Source: Orenia metallireducens (GTDB taxonomy: Bacteria > Bacillota > Halanaerobiia > Halobacteroidales > Halobacteroidaceae). Taken from it: 64,000 bases of DNA. The stretch lies in contig NZ_LWDV01000009.1 in NCBI RefSeq assembly GCF_001693735.1, positions 493,753-557,752 of the forward strand, given 5' to 3'. Both the position numbers and the translations under genes were made by a program. This document shows, in pieces, positions 33,785-44,225 of the stretch (position 1 is the stretch's first letter; the number at the start of each line of letters is the position of its first letter). Below the pieces are notes generated by a model that saw only the letters and a list, made by a program, of their open reading frames with translations, ran no database searches and had not been told where the DNA came from.

Positions 33785-35299
33785 TTAAAGGTACTCCTTA
33801 ATTACCTCTGCTGCTCTATCTAAACCTGGACCTCCAACTATTAATAAAAGGTCATTTTTCTTAATTTCAGATAAAGCCAATTCAATAGCTTCTCTTAAAC
33901 GAGCAGTATTTTCAATATCGATACCATTAGCTTTAATAATCTCAGTAAAAGCTTCCTCTTCCTCTAATAATACCTTATTCTTAGAGATAACCTCTTCTTC
34001 TGCTCTAGTAGTAATGATCTTTGCTAACTTCAATTCTTTAGCCCAATTACTCATAAGTTGAGCATTTAAGCGATTGGCTGGAATACCTCTTTTTCCTTTT
34101 AAAAAGTGAACCATAATTACCTTATTATATTTAAAGCTTTTAAGTGTTTGAAAATTAGCTGTTAGACTTGCTGGATTGTGAGCGAAATCATCGATAATAG
34201 TAAACTCTTGGTTATAAATTACTTCCATCCTTCTTTTAATTCCTCTAAAGGACTCTATAGCAGTTTTAATTTTAAATAAAGGAAAACCTAAGATTAATGC
34301 TGTAGTAAAAGCAGCCAAGGTATTATATATGTTATGATAACCCAATAATGGTATCTTTAATCTTGCAGTAATAGGATGGACTATCTTTCCAAGATTACTA
34401 ATGATGTCATGATTAATACTAACTGTAAATTCTAGACCTTCTTTACCCAACTTAATATCTTTAGCTGTAATATCTGCATTTTTATTGTATATGCCATAGG
34501 TATATACATTTGCTTTTGTAATCTCTATCAGCTTATTAGCATATTTATCATCTAGATTGAAAACAGCAGCTTTATCTTCTTCTAAATATTTAAATAGCCT
34601 CTCTTTACTTCGATAATAGTCCTCTAAAGTCTTATGAAATTCCATATGATCATAAGATAAATTAGTAAAGATACCTACATCATAATCCAAACCCCAAACC
34701 CTATCCAATTTTAGACCATGTGAAGATACCTCCATAGTTAAATAATCAACCTTAGATTCTATCATCTTAGCAAAAAATTTATTTAAGGTTATAATATCTG
34801 GTGTAGTAAATTTATTAGGATCTTGAAAGTACTCTGTTCCAATCTTATTATATAGTGTCCCAATCAATCCACTTTTACCGACTATCTTAGTTATAATATG
34901 GTCTATCATAGAGCTTGTGGTCGTCTTTCCAGCTGTACCAGTAACCCCGATTAACCTTATCTTTTCACTAAGATTGTTATATATTTTATTGACAAGTTCT
35001 GCTAAAGCCTTACGACTATTCTTAACTCTAATATAGGTAAAATCTTGATCTGCTTCAATCTTATTTTCACCAATAATTGTAACCGCCCCTCGACTTATAG
35101 CTTCACTAATATACTGATGTCCATCTACATTAAATCCTTTAATAGCTATAAATAAAGAGTTTCTTTTGATATTTTTGGAATTATCTGTAACATGATCAAT
35201 CTCCCAATTTTTAAAATTACTAATTCCTATTATAGCCAAGTCTTTAATCAATTCATCTAATAAAAATCCATTTAAATCTACCAAGGGATTTGAGAACAC
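33785..35299 (-). CDS. MurE-like Mur ligase, divergent
   Basis: ATP-dependent Mur ligase of 504 residues with the MurE domain order: N-terminal UDP-binding domain (KRNSLFIAIKGFNVDGH), central ATPase (P-loop GVTGTAGKTTTSSM) and C-terminal domain. MurE adds residue 3 to UDP-MurNAc-dipeptide. The DNPR-type motif typical of diaminopimelate-adding MurE is not seen; the corresponding area reads ITTRAEEEVI. The usual GDRDxGKR is replaced by LKGKRGIPANR. It is not in a dcw cluster. It may be a second ligase for another amino acid or another acceptor. It appears monocistronic. Confidence 0.75.
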   Translation of the reverse strand: MFSNPLVDLNGFLLDELIKDLAIIGISNFKNWEIDHVTDNSKNIKRNSLFIAIKGFNVDGHQYISEAISRGAVTIIGENKIEADQDFTYIRVKNSRKALAELVNKIYNNLSEKIRLIGVTGTAGKTTTSSMIDHIITKIVGKSGLIGTLYNKIGTEYFQDPNKFTTPDIITLNKFFAKMIESKVDYLTMEVSSHGLKLDRVWGLDYDVGIFTNLSYDHMEFHKTLEDYYRSKERLFKYLEEDKAAVFNLDDKYANKLIEITKANVYTYGIYNKNADITAKDIKLGKEGLEFTVSINHDIISNLGKIVHPITARLKIPLLGYHNIYNTLAAFTTALILGFPLFKIKTAIESFRGIKRRMEVIYNQEFTIIDDFAHNPASLTANFQTLKSFKYNKVIMVHFLKGKRGIPANRLNAQLMSNWAKELKLAKIITTRAEEEVISKNKVLLEEEEAFTEIIKANGIDIENTARLREAIELALSEIKKNDLLLIVGGPGLDRAAEVIKEYL

Positions 35300-35571
35300 T
35301 TTATCCCCCCTTTTTATAAACTTTTAAACTGCTCTATGATTTAAAATCTTTTGAAGCTACTATAACTATATGTAGTAATGAGGGTGATTATTAAGATATT
35401 GACTATATAAAGATTGATAAGATTAATTATATCTCATTATGTATTATAATTTCACCAACTTTTATTTTTTTTAAATCATAGAATCATCTGCTAATTGTGG
35501 AATTAAATCAAATACATATTTATAATAGTTTTATCAAATTATAAAAATATATCAAAGGATAGGGGATAAAA

Positions 35572-36510
35572 ATGAATCATAACAAAAAACCAGATTCAAT
35601 TGTAATAGTGATAGTACTAACTACTTTGATTCTTAGCTTTATCATCTCAAAGCCAGATAAAGACAATTTCTCTAAACCTAAAGAAAAGATTAGAAAAGAG
35701 ATAGATAGACATTCAGATAATTCATCCTTTATCAAGATGGTAAGACCTAGAGTATTATTGGAAGGATTAAGCGTAGGGGGACTAAATGTTATGCAGATTA
35801 ATCATCTTTTACACAAGTGGTCTAGAGAGAAAAGAATCGAACCTCAAAATGCTTTTATCTTTGAAAATGAAATATTTAATAGCAAAGTAGGTAGATCAAT
35901 CGATATTAAGAAAACCCTTCAAGATGTCCTATCTGCTAAAGCCGAAGATAATATAAGCTGTTCTTATACTACTATAGCTCCTACTATTAATAAAGAGGTA
36001 CTTGATAATAGGAGTATCTTCTATTTAAAAACTAGAAATAAGTCAAATATCAAAGGTAGAATATTAGGTCATTATACCACTTACCTTGTAAATAATGCAC
36101 CAAATCGCAGGAACAATATAAAAATAGCCCTCGAAGGTGTGAATTATTACCAGCTTAAAAGAGGAGAAGAGTTCTCCTTTAATAAGGTTATTGGTTTACC
36201 CACTAAAGAAAAAGGTTATAAAGCAGCACCTATTATCGATTCTGGTAAATTCATCCCTAAGATTGGTGGAGGTATTTGTCAAGTTTCTACGACCCTTTAT
36301 AATGCTATTTTAGAAGCAAATCTTAAGATTACAGAAAGGCATCGCCACAGTAAAGATCTCTCTTATGTAAAGGAAGGTAGAGATGCCACTGTAGTTCCAA
36401 AAGAAAAAGACTTTAAATTTGTTAATGATACAGATAATTCCATTATTATCTTAACTGATATTATAGATAGATATGTGGCTGTTTATATCATAGAAGAGAT
36501 TAGGAATTAA
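35572..36510 (+). CDS. VanW-family protein
   Basis: A 312-residue protein with an N-terminal membrane anchor (about 10-25), a linker, and a C-terminal VanW domain: YTTYLVNNAPNRRNNI, LKRGEEFSFNKVIG, KIGGGICQVSTTLYNA and RHRHSKDLSYV. The GGGxCQVSTTLYNA stretch is diagnostic. VanW proteins occur in some vancomycin-resistance clusters and widely in spore formers; their role, probably in the cell envelope, is unknown. AAGGATAGGGG precedes ATG 35572. It is convergent with the gene at 36507, overlapping by 4 bases. Confidence 0.88.
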   Translation: MNHNKKPDSIVIVIVLTTLILSFIISKPDKDNFSKPKEKIRKEIDRHSDNSSFIKMVRPRVLLEGLSVGGLNVMQINHLLHKWSREKRIEPQNAFIFENEIFNSKVGRSIDIKKTLQDVLSAKAEDNISCSYTTIAPTINKEVLDNRSIFYLKTRNKSNIKGRILGHYTTYLVNNAPNRRNNIKIALEGVNYYQLKRGEEFSFNKVIGLPTKEKGYKAAPIIDSGKFIPKIGGGICQVSTTLYNAILEANLKITERHRHSKDLSYVKEGRDATVVPKEKDFKFVNDTDNSIIILTDIIDRYVAVYIIEEIRN

Positions 36511-37532
36511 AAGATTATTAAAATAAAGATAATTATGATTATAAATAATCCTATAAAAAAGAAGAGCATAAAGGTTCCTTGATCTATAAGTGTTCCTTCT
36601 TTATTCTCCATACTCTTCTCTTCTTTTTTTGGAATTGATATCTTAATTTGAGGACTGACCGATAAATTCCCATAGATATTGGGACCAAATTTGATCAGAA
36701 CCCAGTATCTTTCTGTGCCTTGATTAAATTCTCTATCTTCAATTGTCCCTTTAATCATCCCTGTTGAATCCTTTAATAAACTGGCTAAATATCTGCCCAT
36801 CTCGCTACTATCACTAATTTTAACTAAAATCTCATCACCATCAAGTAACTCTTCAATTCTCCTTCCACTACTAGGAGAGATTACAGGCTGACAAGTCAAA
36901 TTAATATCTAAACCTAAGTCTTTCTGTTCTGCGTTTTGCTTAATAGAATTATTATTCTGAATATTACTCTCTTCAGAAAAGAGCTGAGGATAATAAGTTC
37001 TTAACTTAACCTTAGTTAGAGTTTTAGCAAATATTTCTAGATTTAGCTCTTCTTTAAGAAAATTCTCCAACTTCTCTTTAAAGATTGTTTTAAACTTAGA
37101 AAGATCATCAGCTTTTAGTAGAGTAAATAATTCAAATATATCAGCAGCTGTAAATAACCTCTCAAACTTTAATTGAGATTCTTTAGAATTAATACTCTTT
37201 TTACTTTTAATACCAATATCATTTAAAGTTTTAATAAAGACCTTATGATCTATATCAACATTGATATTCTCTAAATCATCTTCAGAGGTTGTTACTAAAT
37301 CAGATTTTAATATCTCTCCATCCTTCCCATTAGTTACAATACTGAATAAGAGATAGGTCTTATTATAAGAACCATAGCTAGCTCTACCATGAATAATCAT
37401 ATAGCTTTGGCTAACATAATCAACCATCTGTAATGCCTTATCTAAATCGCCTTCAGCTAACTTTAGAGCCTGCTTAGCCTCATCCTGATTTATTTCTGCA
37501 GTCTGTTGTATTATTCCAATTTTTTGATCCAT
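36507..37532 (-). CDS. Tail-anchored protein with UBA-like N-terminus
   Basis: A 341-residue protein from ATG 37532 (MDQKIGIIQQTAEI), behind GGGTGGAGG. Residues 8-40 (NQDEAKQALKLAEGDLDKALQMVDYV) have the helix pattern of UBA/TS-N domains, as in EF-Ts and NAC. A central alpha/beta region ends with ISPSSGRRIEELLDGDEI and FGPNIYGNLSVSPQIKI. One hydrophobic helix closes the protein (about 318-341), with no N-terminal signal, so it is tail-anchored with its bulk in the cytoplasm. Paralogue of 37698-38735. No family recognised. Confidence 0.65.
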   Translation of the reverse strand: MDQKIGIIQQTAEINQDEAKQALKLAEGDLDKALQMVDYVSQSYMIIHGRASYGSYNKTYLLFSIVTNGKDGEILKSDLVTTSEDDLENINVDIDHKVFIKTLNDIGIKSKKSINSKESQLKFERLFTAADIFELFTLLKADDLSKFKTIFKEKLENFLKEELNLEIFAKTLTKVKLRTYYPQLFSEESNIQNNNSIKQNAEQKDLGLDINLTCQPVISPSSGRRIEELLDGDEILVKISDSSEMGRYLASLLKDSTGMIKGTIEDREFNQGTERYWVLIKFGPNIYGNLSVSPQIKISIPKKEEKSMENKEGTLIDQGTFMLFFFIGLFIIIIIFILIIF

Positions 37533-37697
37533 GGCCTCCACCCTTTTACTAGATAAGCTTATTTAGAATAGTTAGAATTCTATATTTTCTTATACTAGGT
37601 TGTTCAATAATTAGTTTAATATCCAGTGATAATAATATAGAATTTTTAAAATTCATCTTTTGAAATAAATTGTTCTTCTGAAAATATTATATCCTAA

Positions 37698-38735
37698 TTA
37701 AAGATAATATATATTGTAGAGAATAACTGCTAGAATAATTATAATGATTATTATTGAAGAGATAATCATATTGTTTTTATTAATCTTCATTCTATCATTC
37801 TCTTTTATGCTGGTAGTTTTGTAGTCTGTAGTGGCTATCTTTACTTCAGGCTCTACAATTAAATTACCATAGATATTAGGACCAAATTGTACCACAACAG
37901 AATAACGCTTTAGCTTCTCATTGAAGGCCATTTTGGTTATAACCCCTATAGCTGTACCTGATGAATTTTTGAGTAATTTATTCAGATATTGACCAATCTC
38001 TTTTTGATCAGTGATCTTAACTTTAAGTTTATCACCAATATTTAGCTCACTTATTTTCCTACCTTTAGTAGCTGAGATAATTGGTACACAACTTAAATTA
38101 ATATTAAGGTCACCTTTTGTTAATTTTTCTTCTTTCTTAGAGTTGTCCTCTTCCACTTCCTCTAAGGTCACCTCTTGAAAAAACTCAGGAAAGAGACTTC
38201 TTAATTTTGCTTTTGTCATCAATTCAATATGTAACTCCAAATCTATAGTCCCTTCAAGGATATTCATCAACTTTTCTTTAATAAAAATATTTAGCTCTTC
38301 TATATTATCTTCTTTAGTTAGTTTGAATATCTTAAAGATAACTGTTGGATTAAATATCTCTTCTAAACCCTTCTTAATTTGGTACTCCAAACTAAAATTC
38401 TCTTGATCCTTTATCTTTTGTAAGGCTTTAATAAAGACCTGGGGATCTACCTTTAATTCTATATTAGAAATTAAATCTTTATCATTAAGAGCCACATCAT
38501 TATTGATAAACTCCCCTTCTTTGCCATTCCAAACAACTCCGATTAAGCCATAATTCTTATTATGGCTACTAGCCCCTGAGCTGAATTTAATTTGAAGTAA
38601 AATATAATCCCTAGCTACATAATCCCCCATATATAATGCTCTTTCTAAATCATTTTCAGCTAACTTTAGAGCTGTTTCCGCCTCTTCTTGATTAACTTCT
38701 AAGGTCTGCTGTATAATCTTAATCTTCTCGTTCAT
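37698..38735 (-). CDS. Tail-anchored UBA-like paralogue
   Basis: A 345-residue paralogue of the gene at 36507, started at ATG 38735 (MNEKIKIIQQTLEV) behind AAGGAGG. It shares the UBA-like start (NQEEAETALKLAENDLERAL), the ISATKGRKISELNIGDKLKV segment, QFGPNIYGNLIVEPEVKI and a single C-terminal membrane helix. The region between the genes (37533-37697) holds no obvious terminator, so both may be on one transcript. Function unknown. Confidence 0.65.
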   Translation of the reverse strand: MNEKIKIIQQTLEVNQEEAETALKLAENDLERALYMGDYVARDYILLQIKFSSGASSHNKNYGLIGVVWNGKEGEFINNDVALNDKDLISNIELKVDPQVFIKALQKIKDQENFSLEYQIKKGLEEIFNPTVIFKIFKLTKEDNIEELNIFIKEKLMNILEGTIDLELHIELMTKAKLRSLFPEFFQEVTLEEVEEDNSKKEEKLTKGDLNINLSCVPIISATKGRKISELNIGDKLKVKITDQKEIGQYLNKLLKNSSGTAIGVITKMAFNEKLKRYSVVVQFGPNIYGNLIVEPEVKIATTDYKTTSIKENDRMKINKNNMIISSIIIIIIILAVILYNIYYL

Positions 38736-38992
38736 AAATTCCTCCTTACAACTTATTGAATTAATCTCTATCATAATAATTATTTATGATAGGTTTTACT
38801 TCTTAAGTATCTTTATGAAAAATATATTCTAAATTTAATTTATATAGTTTGAACTTAAACCTAGTTTTTGTCTTATATCTCAAAATCTAACCTTAATATA
38901 AGAAATTAATTAATTTCTTATAAAATAATTCTATGAATTTCACTTTAATCCCTTTATTTAATTTTGATTTTACTTAAATCTAACAGTAGTTT

Positions 38993-39038
38993 AGAAAAAT
39001 AATTAAAGGGGCATTAATGCCCCTTTAATTATTTTTCT
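38993..39038 (-). terminator. 46-base perfect palindromic terminator
   Basis: AGAAAAATAATTAAAGGGGCAT and its exact complement. It overlaps the stop region of the UPF0182 gene and has A/U runs on both sides. Confidence 0.85.
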
Positions 39039-41782
39039 GTTTTATCTTGTAAAAGGTTTAATTTATCCTCTAATTCTTCAATTAATTTTCCATACTCTGT
39101 CCAATTACCTGCTTTTAATGCTTCCTTAGAGCTATTATATAACTCAGATATCTCATTGACCAATCCTTTAACACTAAGATTTTCATCATCAACTATTGGT
39201 GTAGCCTCTTCTTTTTTATCCTCTACTCTGTTTTCTTCATTAACTCTAAATAACCTCTGTAAGGCTAACTTTAGATTATCCTCCATAATTACATTTTCAC
39301 CATAAGATACAATTACCTTCTTTAGTTCTGGTAATTGGCTCTGTTCTGCCTGCAAGTAAATTGGCTCTACATAAAGAATAGAGTTCTTAATAGGAATAGT
39401 TAATAAATTACCTCTAATTACTCTAGATCCTCTTTGATTCCAAAGACTCAATTGTTTAGATATCTCTGAGTTTTGATCTATTCTTGCTTCAATCTGCATT
39501 GGACCATAAACCAACTCTCTTTTAGGGAATTTATAAAGAACTAGCTTACCATAATCATCATGATCAGACTTAGCTGCTAACCAAGAAATCATATTATTCT
39601 TCTTTATAGGAGTAAAAGGTAACATCAATAAGAAGCTTTCTTCTTCTTCATCAGGAAGCTTTATCAATGTATAATAAGGCTCCATCTCAATAGCAGTTCC
39701 CGCATAATTTTCTTGGGATGTATTCCACAAATCCTCTTTATTATAAAAAACTGTCGGATCTTCCATATGATAAATACTATATAGATCAGCTTGAATCTTG
39801 AACAAGTCTTCAGGATAACGGATATGGGCTTTAAGATCTGCTGGCATCTCCTCAAATTTACTGAATAATTTAGGGAATATCTTTTGATAGGTCCTAATAA
39901 TAGGATCACTATTATCTACTACATAAAATTTAACCTTTCCTGTGTAAGCATTGGTTATTACCTTAACAGAATTACGGATATAATTTCCCCAGTTCTGTGG
40001 TTCTGAATATGGATATCTATTACTTGTAGTATAAGCATCATGGATCCAGTATAATTCTCCAGAATTATTTATTACTAAGTATGGATCATTATCATACTTT
40101 AAAAAAGGTGCAATCTTAGCTACTCTAGTTTTGATATTACGATTAAACATCAATCTACTTTCTGAGCTAATATTATCATTTAATAATAGCTTTAAGGTAG
40201 CATATTTAGCGGCAAAGGCTAACCGTCTAATTGGTGAACTTAACTTAACTCCTCCATCGCCATTATACCTAATATAATTATTTTTATCTCCTTCTGGGTA
40301 ATCAAACTCTTTAGCACTAGTATTAACGATTACATATTCATCAGTTAGTTCCCCATAATAGATTCTTGGTTGTTTTATTTCAAACTCTTTACTTTCAGGT
40401 GGAATATCCTTAATCAGAAATTCTGGCAATCCACCAGGACTTACCCTATTTACTGGACTCATTGCTAGACCAAAGCCATGGGTATAATTTAATCGTTTAT
40501 TTACCCAAGTTTTAGCTCTATTAGATAATAATTTTTGATTAAGCTCTCTAGCCCCTAACATTACCTGTTGGGTCTTATCATTGATTTGATATCTATCTAT
40601 ATCGATATCATTAAAAGAGTAATAAGATCTAATTCCTTGAATTTGACCATAGGTAGTCTTTAATGGGCGGTTATCCCATAATCTAATGTTACTTATAGTA
40701 ACCTCATTATCGATAATATCGTCATAAGTTAAGTCATCTTTAATATCAAAATCCCTCTTCTCAATTTCATCAAGGTTATAAGCCTCTCGAGTGAATTTGA
40801 TATTATGTTCAATATAAGGTGCTTCCTTAGCAATCTCATTTGGCTCAACTTGATACTGTTGCACAATACCAGGATAGATAGTATTCAATAATAAGGAGGC
40901 TATAAATAAGGTAACAATCCCTCCGATTATTAACTTGGTCTTTTTAATGAAGATATTTATAAAGATAAAGATAGCCAATACTATTGTGATTAAAGATAAT
41001 GCTTTTAAACCAAATAATTGAGCATGAATATCAGTATAACTAGCTCCAAAAGCAACCCCTCTACTAGAGTAAAGTAGTTGGAACATATCTAAGCGATAAC
41101 CCCATGCTTTTAAAAGGAAGAATAGACTGATTAAAATTGATAAATGATATTTTCCTTGATTATTAATTCGATTAAAAAATCCACTATTACGATTATTTAG
41201 TAAATAAAAACTTCCTACTATTAGTCCTGTAATAATTACTAAGGTAGATAACAGCTGGTAAATAAATTGATAGAAAGGAAATTTAAAGATATAAAAGGAT
41301 ATATCTTTATTGAATATAGGATCTGTACTACCGAAACTACTAGCATTTAAAAATTCCAGTACCATCTTCCAACTATTAGCACCAATACTACTAAAGAAGA
41401 ATCCTACTACAATGCTGATTAATAAATAGATTAAATTTATCCTCTTTGAGCTAAGAAATCCTAAGAACTTTATTTCCTTTTTAGGATTTAGCTCTATTAC
41501 ATGGTCATCAGGTTTATCACTTCTCTTTAAATTCTCAATTAACTTTATTAATAATTTTTTAGTAAATAATAAATTGAAATAAATAAATAAGGAGAATAAA
41601 AGCCAAACTCCTAATCTAACAACAACCTTTGCTTGAAAGATAGTCCAAAAACTATCTATAAAGTTCAAATTTTTAAACCAGAGTACATCAGTATAAAAAT
41701 TTACTCCTACACCTAAGAAATTGATTCCCAAAATTATTAAAAATAACAGGGAAATAATTAAACTTCTAGAAAATAATTTCAT
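39029..41782 (-). CDS. UPF0182 (COG1615) large membrane protein
   Basis: A 917-residue protein. Residues 1-300 hold seven hydrophobic segments, with FYTDVLWFKNL after the first, the family hallmark. The remaining 600 residues are a large extracytoplasmic domain (RLNYTHGFGLAMSPVNRV, YYGELTDEYVIVNT, LTIPIKNSILYVEPIYLQA), ending in an acidic helical tail. The family is widespread in actinobacteria, cyanobacteria and clostridia, and has no established function. It appears monocistronic. Confidence 0.9.
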   Translation of the reverse strand: MKLFSRSLIISLLFLIILGINFLGVGVNFYTDVLWFKNLNFIDSFWTIFQAKVVVRLGVWLLFSLFIYFNLLFTKKLLIKLIENLKRSDKPDDHVIELNPKKEIKFLGFLSSKRINLIYLLISIVVGFFFSSIGANSWKMVLEFLNASSFGSTDPIFNKDISFYIFKFPFYQFIYQLLSTLVIITGLIVGSFYLLNNRNSGFFNRINNQGKYHLSILISLFFLLKAWGYRLDMFQLLYSSRGVAFGASYTDIHAQLFGLKALSLITIVLAIFIFINIFIKKTKLIIGGIVTLFIASLLLNTIYPGIVQQYQVEPNEIAKEAPYIEHNIKFTREAYNLDEIEKRDFDIKDDLTYDDIIDNEVTISNIRLWDNRPLKTTYGQIQGIRSYYSFNDIDIDRYQINDKTQQVMLGARELNQKLLSNRAKTWVNKRLNYTHGFGLAMSPVNRVSPGGLPEFLIKDIPPESKEFEIKQPRIYYGELTDEYVIVNTSAKEFDYPEGDKNNYIRYNGDGGVKLSSPIRRLAFAAKYATLKLLLNDNISSESRLMFNRNIKTRVAKIAPFLKYDNDPYLVINNSGELYWIHDAYTTSNRYPYSEPQNWGNYIRNSVKVITNAYTGKVKFYVVDNSDPIIRTYQKIFPKLFSKFEEMPADLKAHIRYPEDLFKIQADLYSIYHMEDPTVFYNKEDLWNTSQENYAGTAIEMEPYYTLIKLPDEEEESFLLMLPFTPIKKNNMISWLAAKSDHDDYGKLVLYKFPKRELVYGPMQIEARIDQNSEISKQLSLWNQRGSRVIRGNLLTIPIKNSILYVEPIYLQAEQSQLPELKKVIVSYGENVIMEDNLKLALQRLFRVNEENRVEDKKEEATPIVDDENLSVKGLVNEISELYNSSKEALKAGNWTEYGKLIEELEDKLNLLQDKTEK

Positions 41783-41934
41783 ACATCACAACCCCTTATT
41801 ATCTATTTTATAATTTAAGTTTATAAGTATTATTAATTTACAACTCTAATTTTAGTTTATGATATACTAGTATATCATAATATCTACTTTAATTATGATT
41901 TTAGAATAAATATTTACATTAACTAAGTATTAAT

Positions 41935-41992
41935 AAAAAAGTGTAAGTGTGAGCAATAATTATATAACTCACTCTCACACTTGACTTTTTAA
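41935..41992 (-). terminator. Terminator of the HEAT-repeat gene
   Basis: AAAAAGTGTAAGTGTGAG pairs imperfectly with CTCTCACACTTGACTTTTT across a loop of about 20 bases, directly after the stop at 41997. Confidence 0.6.
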
Positions 41993-41996
41993 TGAT

Positions 41997-43178
41997 TTAT
42001 CCTATTATTTGGAATCTTCTTTGTTCTTCTTTATCTTCTTCAAGATAACTACTTAACTCTAACTCCTCTGTTAATTCATCGTCTATATCCTTGTCCAGCT
42101 CATAAATCCTATTGATATTATCTATTACTTTCTCCATATCTAATTCTTTTAATACCTGCAATGCTTCTTCTTTAGTCTCTTTTATCCTAGTAGCTTTGAG
42201 AAGGTATTTAAAGCCTTTATCTCCTAATTTAATTAAAGAATGATACGCATTAATCCTTGCCATTCCACTACTATCTGTAATTAGACTAAATAGATAAGGA
42301 ACGGCATCTTCCATGCCATATTCACCAAGACTCTTAGCAGCTTGGCTTCTTACTTCACAGTTATTATCCTCTAATTTCTCAATTAAGTTCTCAAAGACCT
42401 CTTGATTATCTCTAAATCTAGATATTGCTTTAATAGATTGAACTTTAATCATATCTGATTTATCTTTTAATAAATTTATAAAGATATTGATTACTTCCTT
42501 ATCTTCTCTGTCCCCATAATCCATATTACTTAATAACTTAATTGCCCAAGATCTATATACTTCCTTCTTGGTAAAAGCAACATTAACTAGTTGTTCAAAT
42601 GCTAAATTTCCAATCTTTTCAAAGGCCTTAGTCAACATAGATAGAGATAACTCATTATTACAGTATGACAGATAATTTATAAAGGTTTCAATGATTTTAG
42701 GATTTACATGTTCTGTTAAAGTTTCTATAGCCGTTTGCTTAACTTTATTACTCTCATCATACAAAGCTGTTATAGCATAGTCGATAGCTTGTGGAGTATT
42801 AAGCTGGATTAAAATTTTACAGGCTTCACTTCTATTATCTTCTTCTCCAATAACCAATTGATTAAAGAGTTCAGTTGTTATTCCGTTATTGATAAGCTCT
42901 GCTTTTACTTCCTCATATAGGCTCTTTCCTAAAGACAACTCTCCTTCTAATAAGAGTCTCTTCTTAATTTCTATATCTTCTAGCTGATTTAACCTCTCTA
43001 ACCCCTTAAGTATATCTTCTTTAAGTAATTTTTCGATATAACTGTAGCTTTTTTTATAATTAATAGTCTTTATTATTATTTTTATTACAAATAAACTAAC
43101 AATTATTATTCCCCCAGTTATTATCTTGTTTTCTAATAAAAGAGATATAGTATTCTGTATAAAGATTGGTATCCGCAT
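41997..43178 (-). CDS. HEAT-repeat membrane-anchored protein
   Basis: A 393-residue protein with an N-terminal membrane helix (about 17-35) followed by a series of HEAT/armadillo-like helical repeats from about residue 115 to 345. Recurring patterns are DESNKVKQTAIETL, DKSDMIKVQSIKAIS, DNNCEVRSQAAKSLGEYG and DSSGMARINAYHSLIKLG. Such scaffolds bind proteins; no enzyme motif is visible. The acidic C-terminus is disordered. It starts at ATG 43178 behind AAAGGAGAGAAG. Confidence 0.7.
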   Translation of the reverse strand: MRIPIFIQNTISLLLENKIITGGIIIVSLFVIKIIIKTINYKKSYSYIEKLLKEDILKGLERLNQLEDIEIKKRLLLEGELSLGKSLYEEVKAELINNGITTELFNQLVIGEEDNRSEACKILIQLNTPQAIDYAITALYDESNKVKQTAIETLTEHVNPKIIETFINYLSYCNNELSLSMLTKAFEKIGNLAFEQLVNVAFTKKEVYRSWAIKLLSNMDYGDREDKEVINIFINLLKDKSDMIKVQSIKAISRFRDNQEVFENLIEKLEDNNCEVRSQAAKSLGEYGMEDAVPYLFSLITDSSGMARINAYHSLIKLGDKGFKYLLKATRIKETKEEALQVLKELDMEKVIDNINRIYELDKDIDDELTEELELSSYLEEDKEEQRRFQIIG

Positions 43179-43514
43179 TTTCTTCTCTCCTTTTTAAATT
43201 ATCTTTATTTCTTTTATTCTATAACTAATTGTTTTTTCCTTCATAAAGATTTAGTTTGTATATTATTACTAGTAACTTATTTTTATTTCACAAAACAATC
43301 CCCCTTCTAGTTTAACTAGAAGGGGGATTGGGGAAGAAACAAACATGAATATAAATATAACTTAACTTTATTTATATCAACCACATTATATGATTCTTTC
43401 ATTATTTTGTCAAGAAAATAATTACTTTTTATAAATATTATTGTAAATAAACTGATTTTAAGAATATAAATTTAATATTAATAAAGTGTGAATTTAACCT
43501 AAATTTTAATAGCT
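43179..43514. other. Intergenic region with a perfect palindrome
   Basis: About 335 bases without a gene. AATCCCCCTTCTAGTT and AACTAGAAGGGGGATT (43297-43329) form a strong hairpin with weak U runs. It lies 190 bases after the VWA gene and is its likely terminator. Confidence 0.5.
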
Positions 43515-44225
43515 TTAGTATTGAAGGTTCATAGTTGGTATTACCTCTTCTTCTTCAAAATAAGTAAAGTATTTACCACCACCTAGACGAGAAAGCTCCT
43601 TTAATTGCAATTGGCTAACCTTAGTAATTTCACCTACTTGTACGATATGAGTCTTAATTCCTTTCTCTCTCAATTCACTTACTATTTTATTAGGCATAAT
43701 GTTACCAGTATCTCTGCCATCAGTTACTAATAATATATGTTTTTCTCCTGGAAGGTTAACTAAATCCTTACCTGCTAATGAGATGTTGATTCCAATTGGA
43801 GATTTTCCTGAGGGTTTAATCTGATTGATTGCTTTTAGGGTATTCTCTTTATTGTCCTGTGATAAAGGAACTATTAACAAACTCTCTTCATCACTAGAAC
43901 CTTCATTACCAAATACCCTTAATCCTAAATTTATGTTCTTTGGGATATCTTTAATTATTCTTCTGATAATCTTTTTAGAATGGTTTATCTTATTAACTTC
44001 TTCTATATCTCCCCACATACTATCTGAAGCATCCCAAACAATCTCTATATTTATTATATTATCATTCTGTTGATTTTGGCTGCTGCTTACCTTTATCTCC
44101 CTCCCAATTGATTCACCTTCTTGGCTTGTTGGGATTGATATAATATTTAAAGTATTGATACCAAAGATAGCTGATAATAAAATTAATATTAGGGCAACTA
44201 AGGTTAAATTCTGCTTTACTCTCAT
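43515..44225 (-). CDS. Von Willebrand factor A domain protein
   Basis: A 236-residue exported protein. The N-terminal hydrophobic segment (8-28) is a signal or anchor. A VWA domain spans about 58-225: metal-site motif VWDASDSM (DxSxS), a threonine/serine loop in SGKSPIG, and VTDGRDTGN as the last metal-site aspartate. VWA domains bind protein ligands through a metal ion. The partner is unknown; no MoxR ATPase or secretion genes are adjacent. Confidence 0.8.
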   Translation of the reverse strand: MRVKQNLTLVALILILLSAIFGINTLNIISIPTSQEGESIGREIKVSSSQNQQNDNIINIEIVWDASDSMWGDIEEVNKINHSKKIIRRIIKDIPKNINLGLRVFGNEGSSDEESLLIVPLSQDNKENTLKAINQIKPSGKSPIGINISLAGKDLVNLPGEKHILLVTDGRDTGNIMPNKIVSELREKGIKTHIVQVGEITKVSQLQLKELSRLGGGKYFTYFEEEEVIPTMNLQY

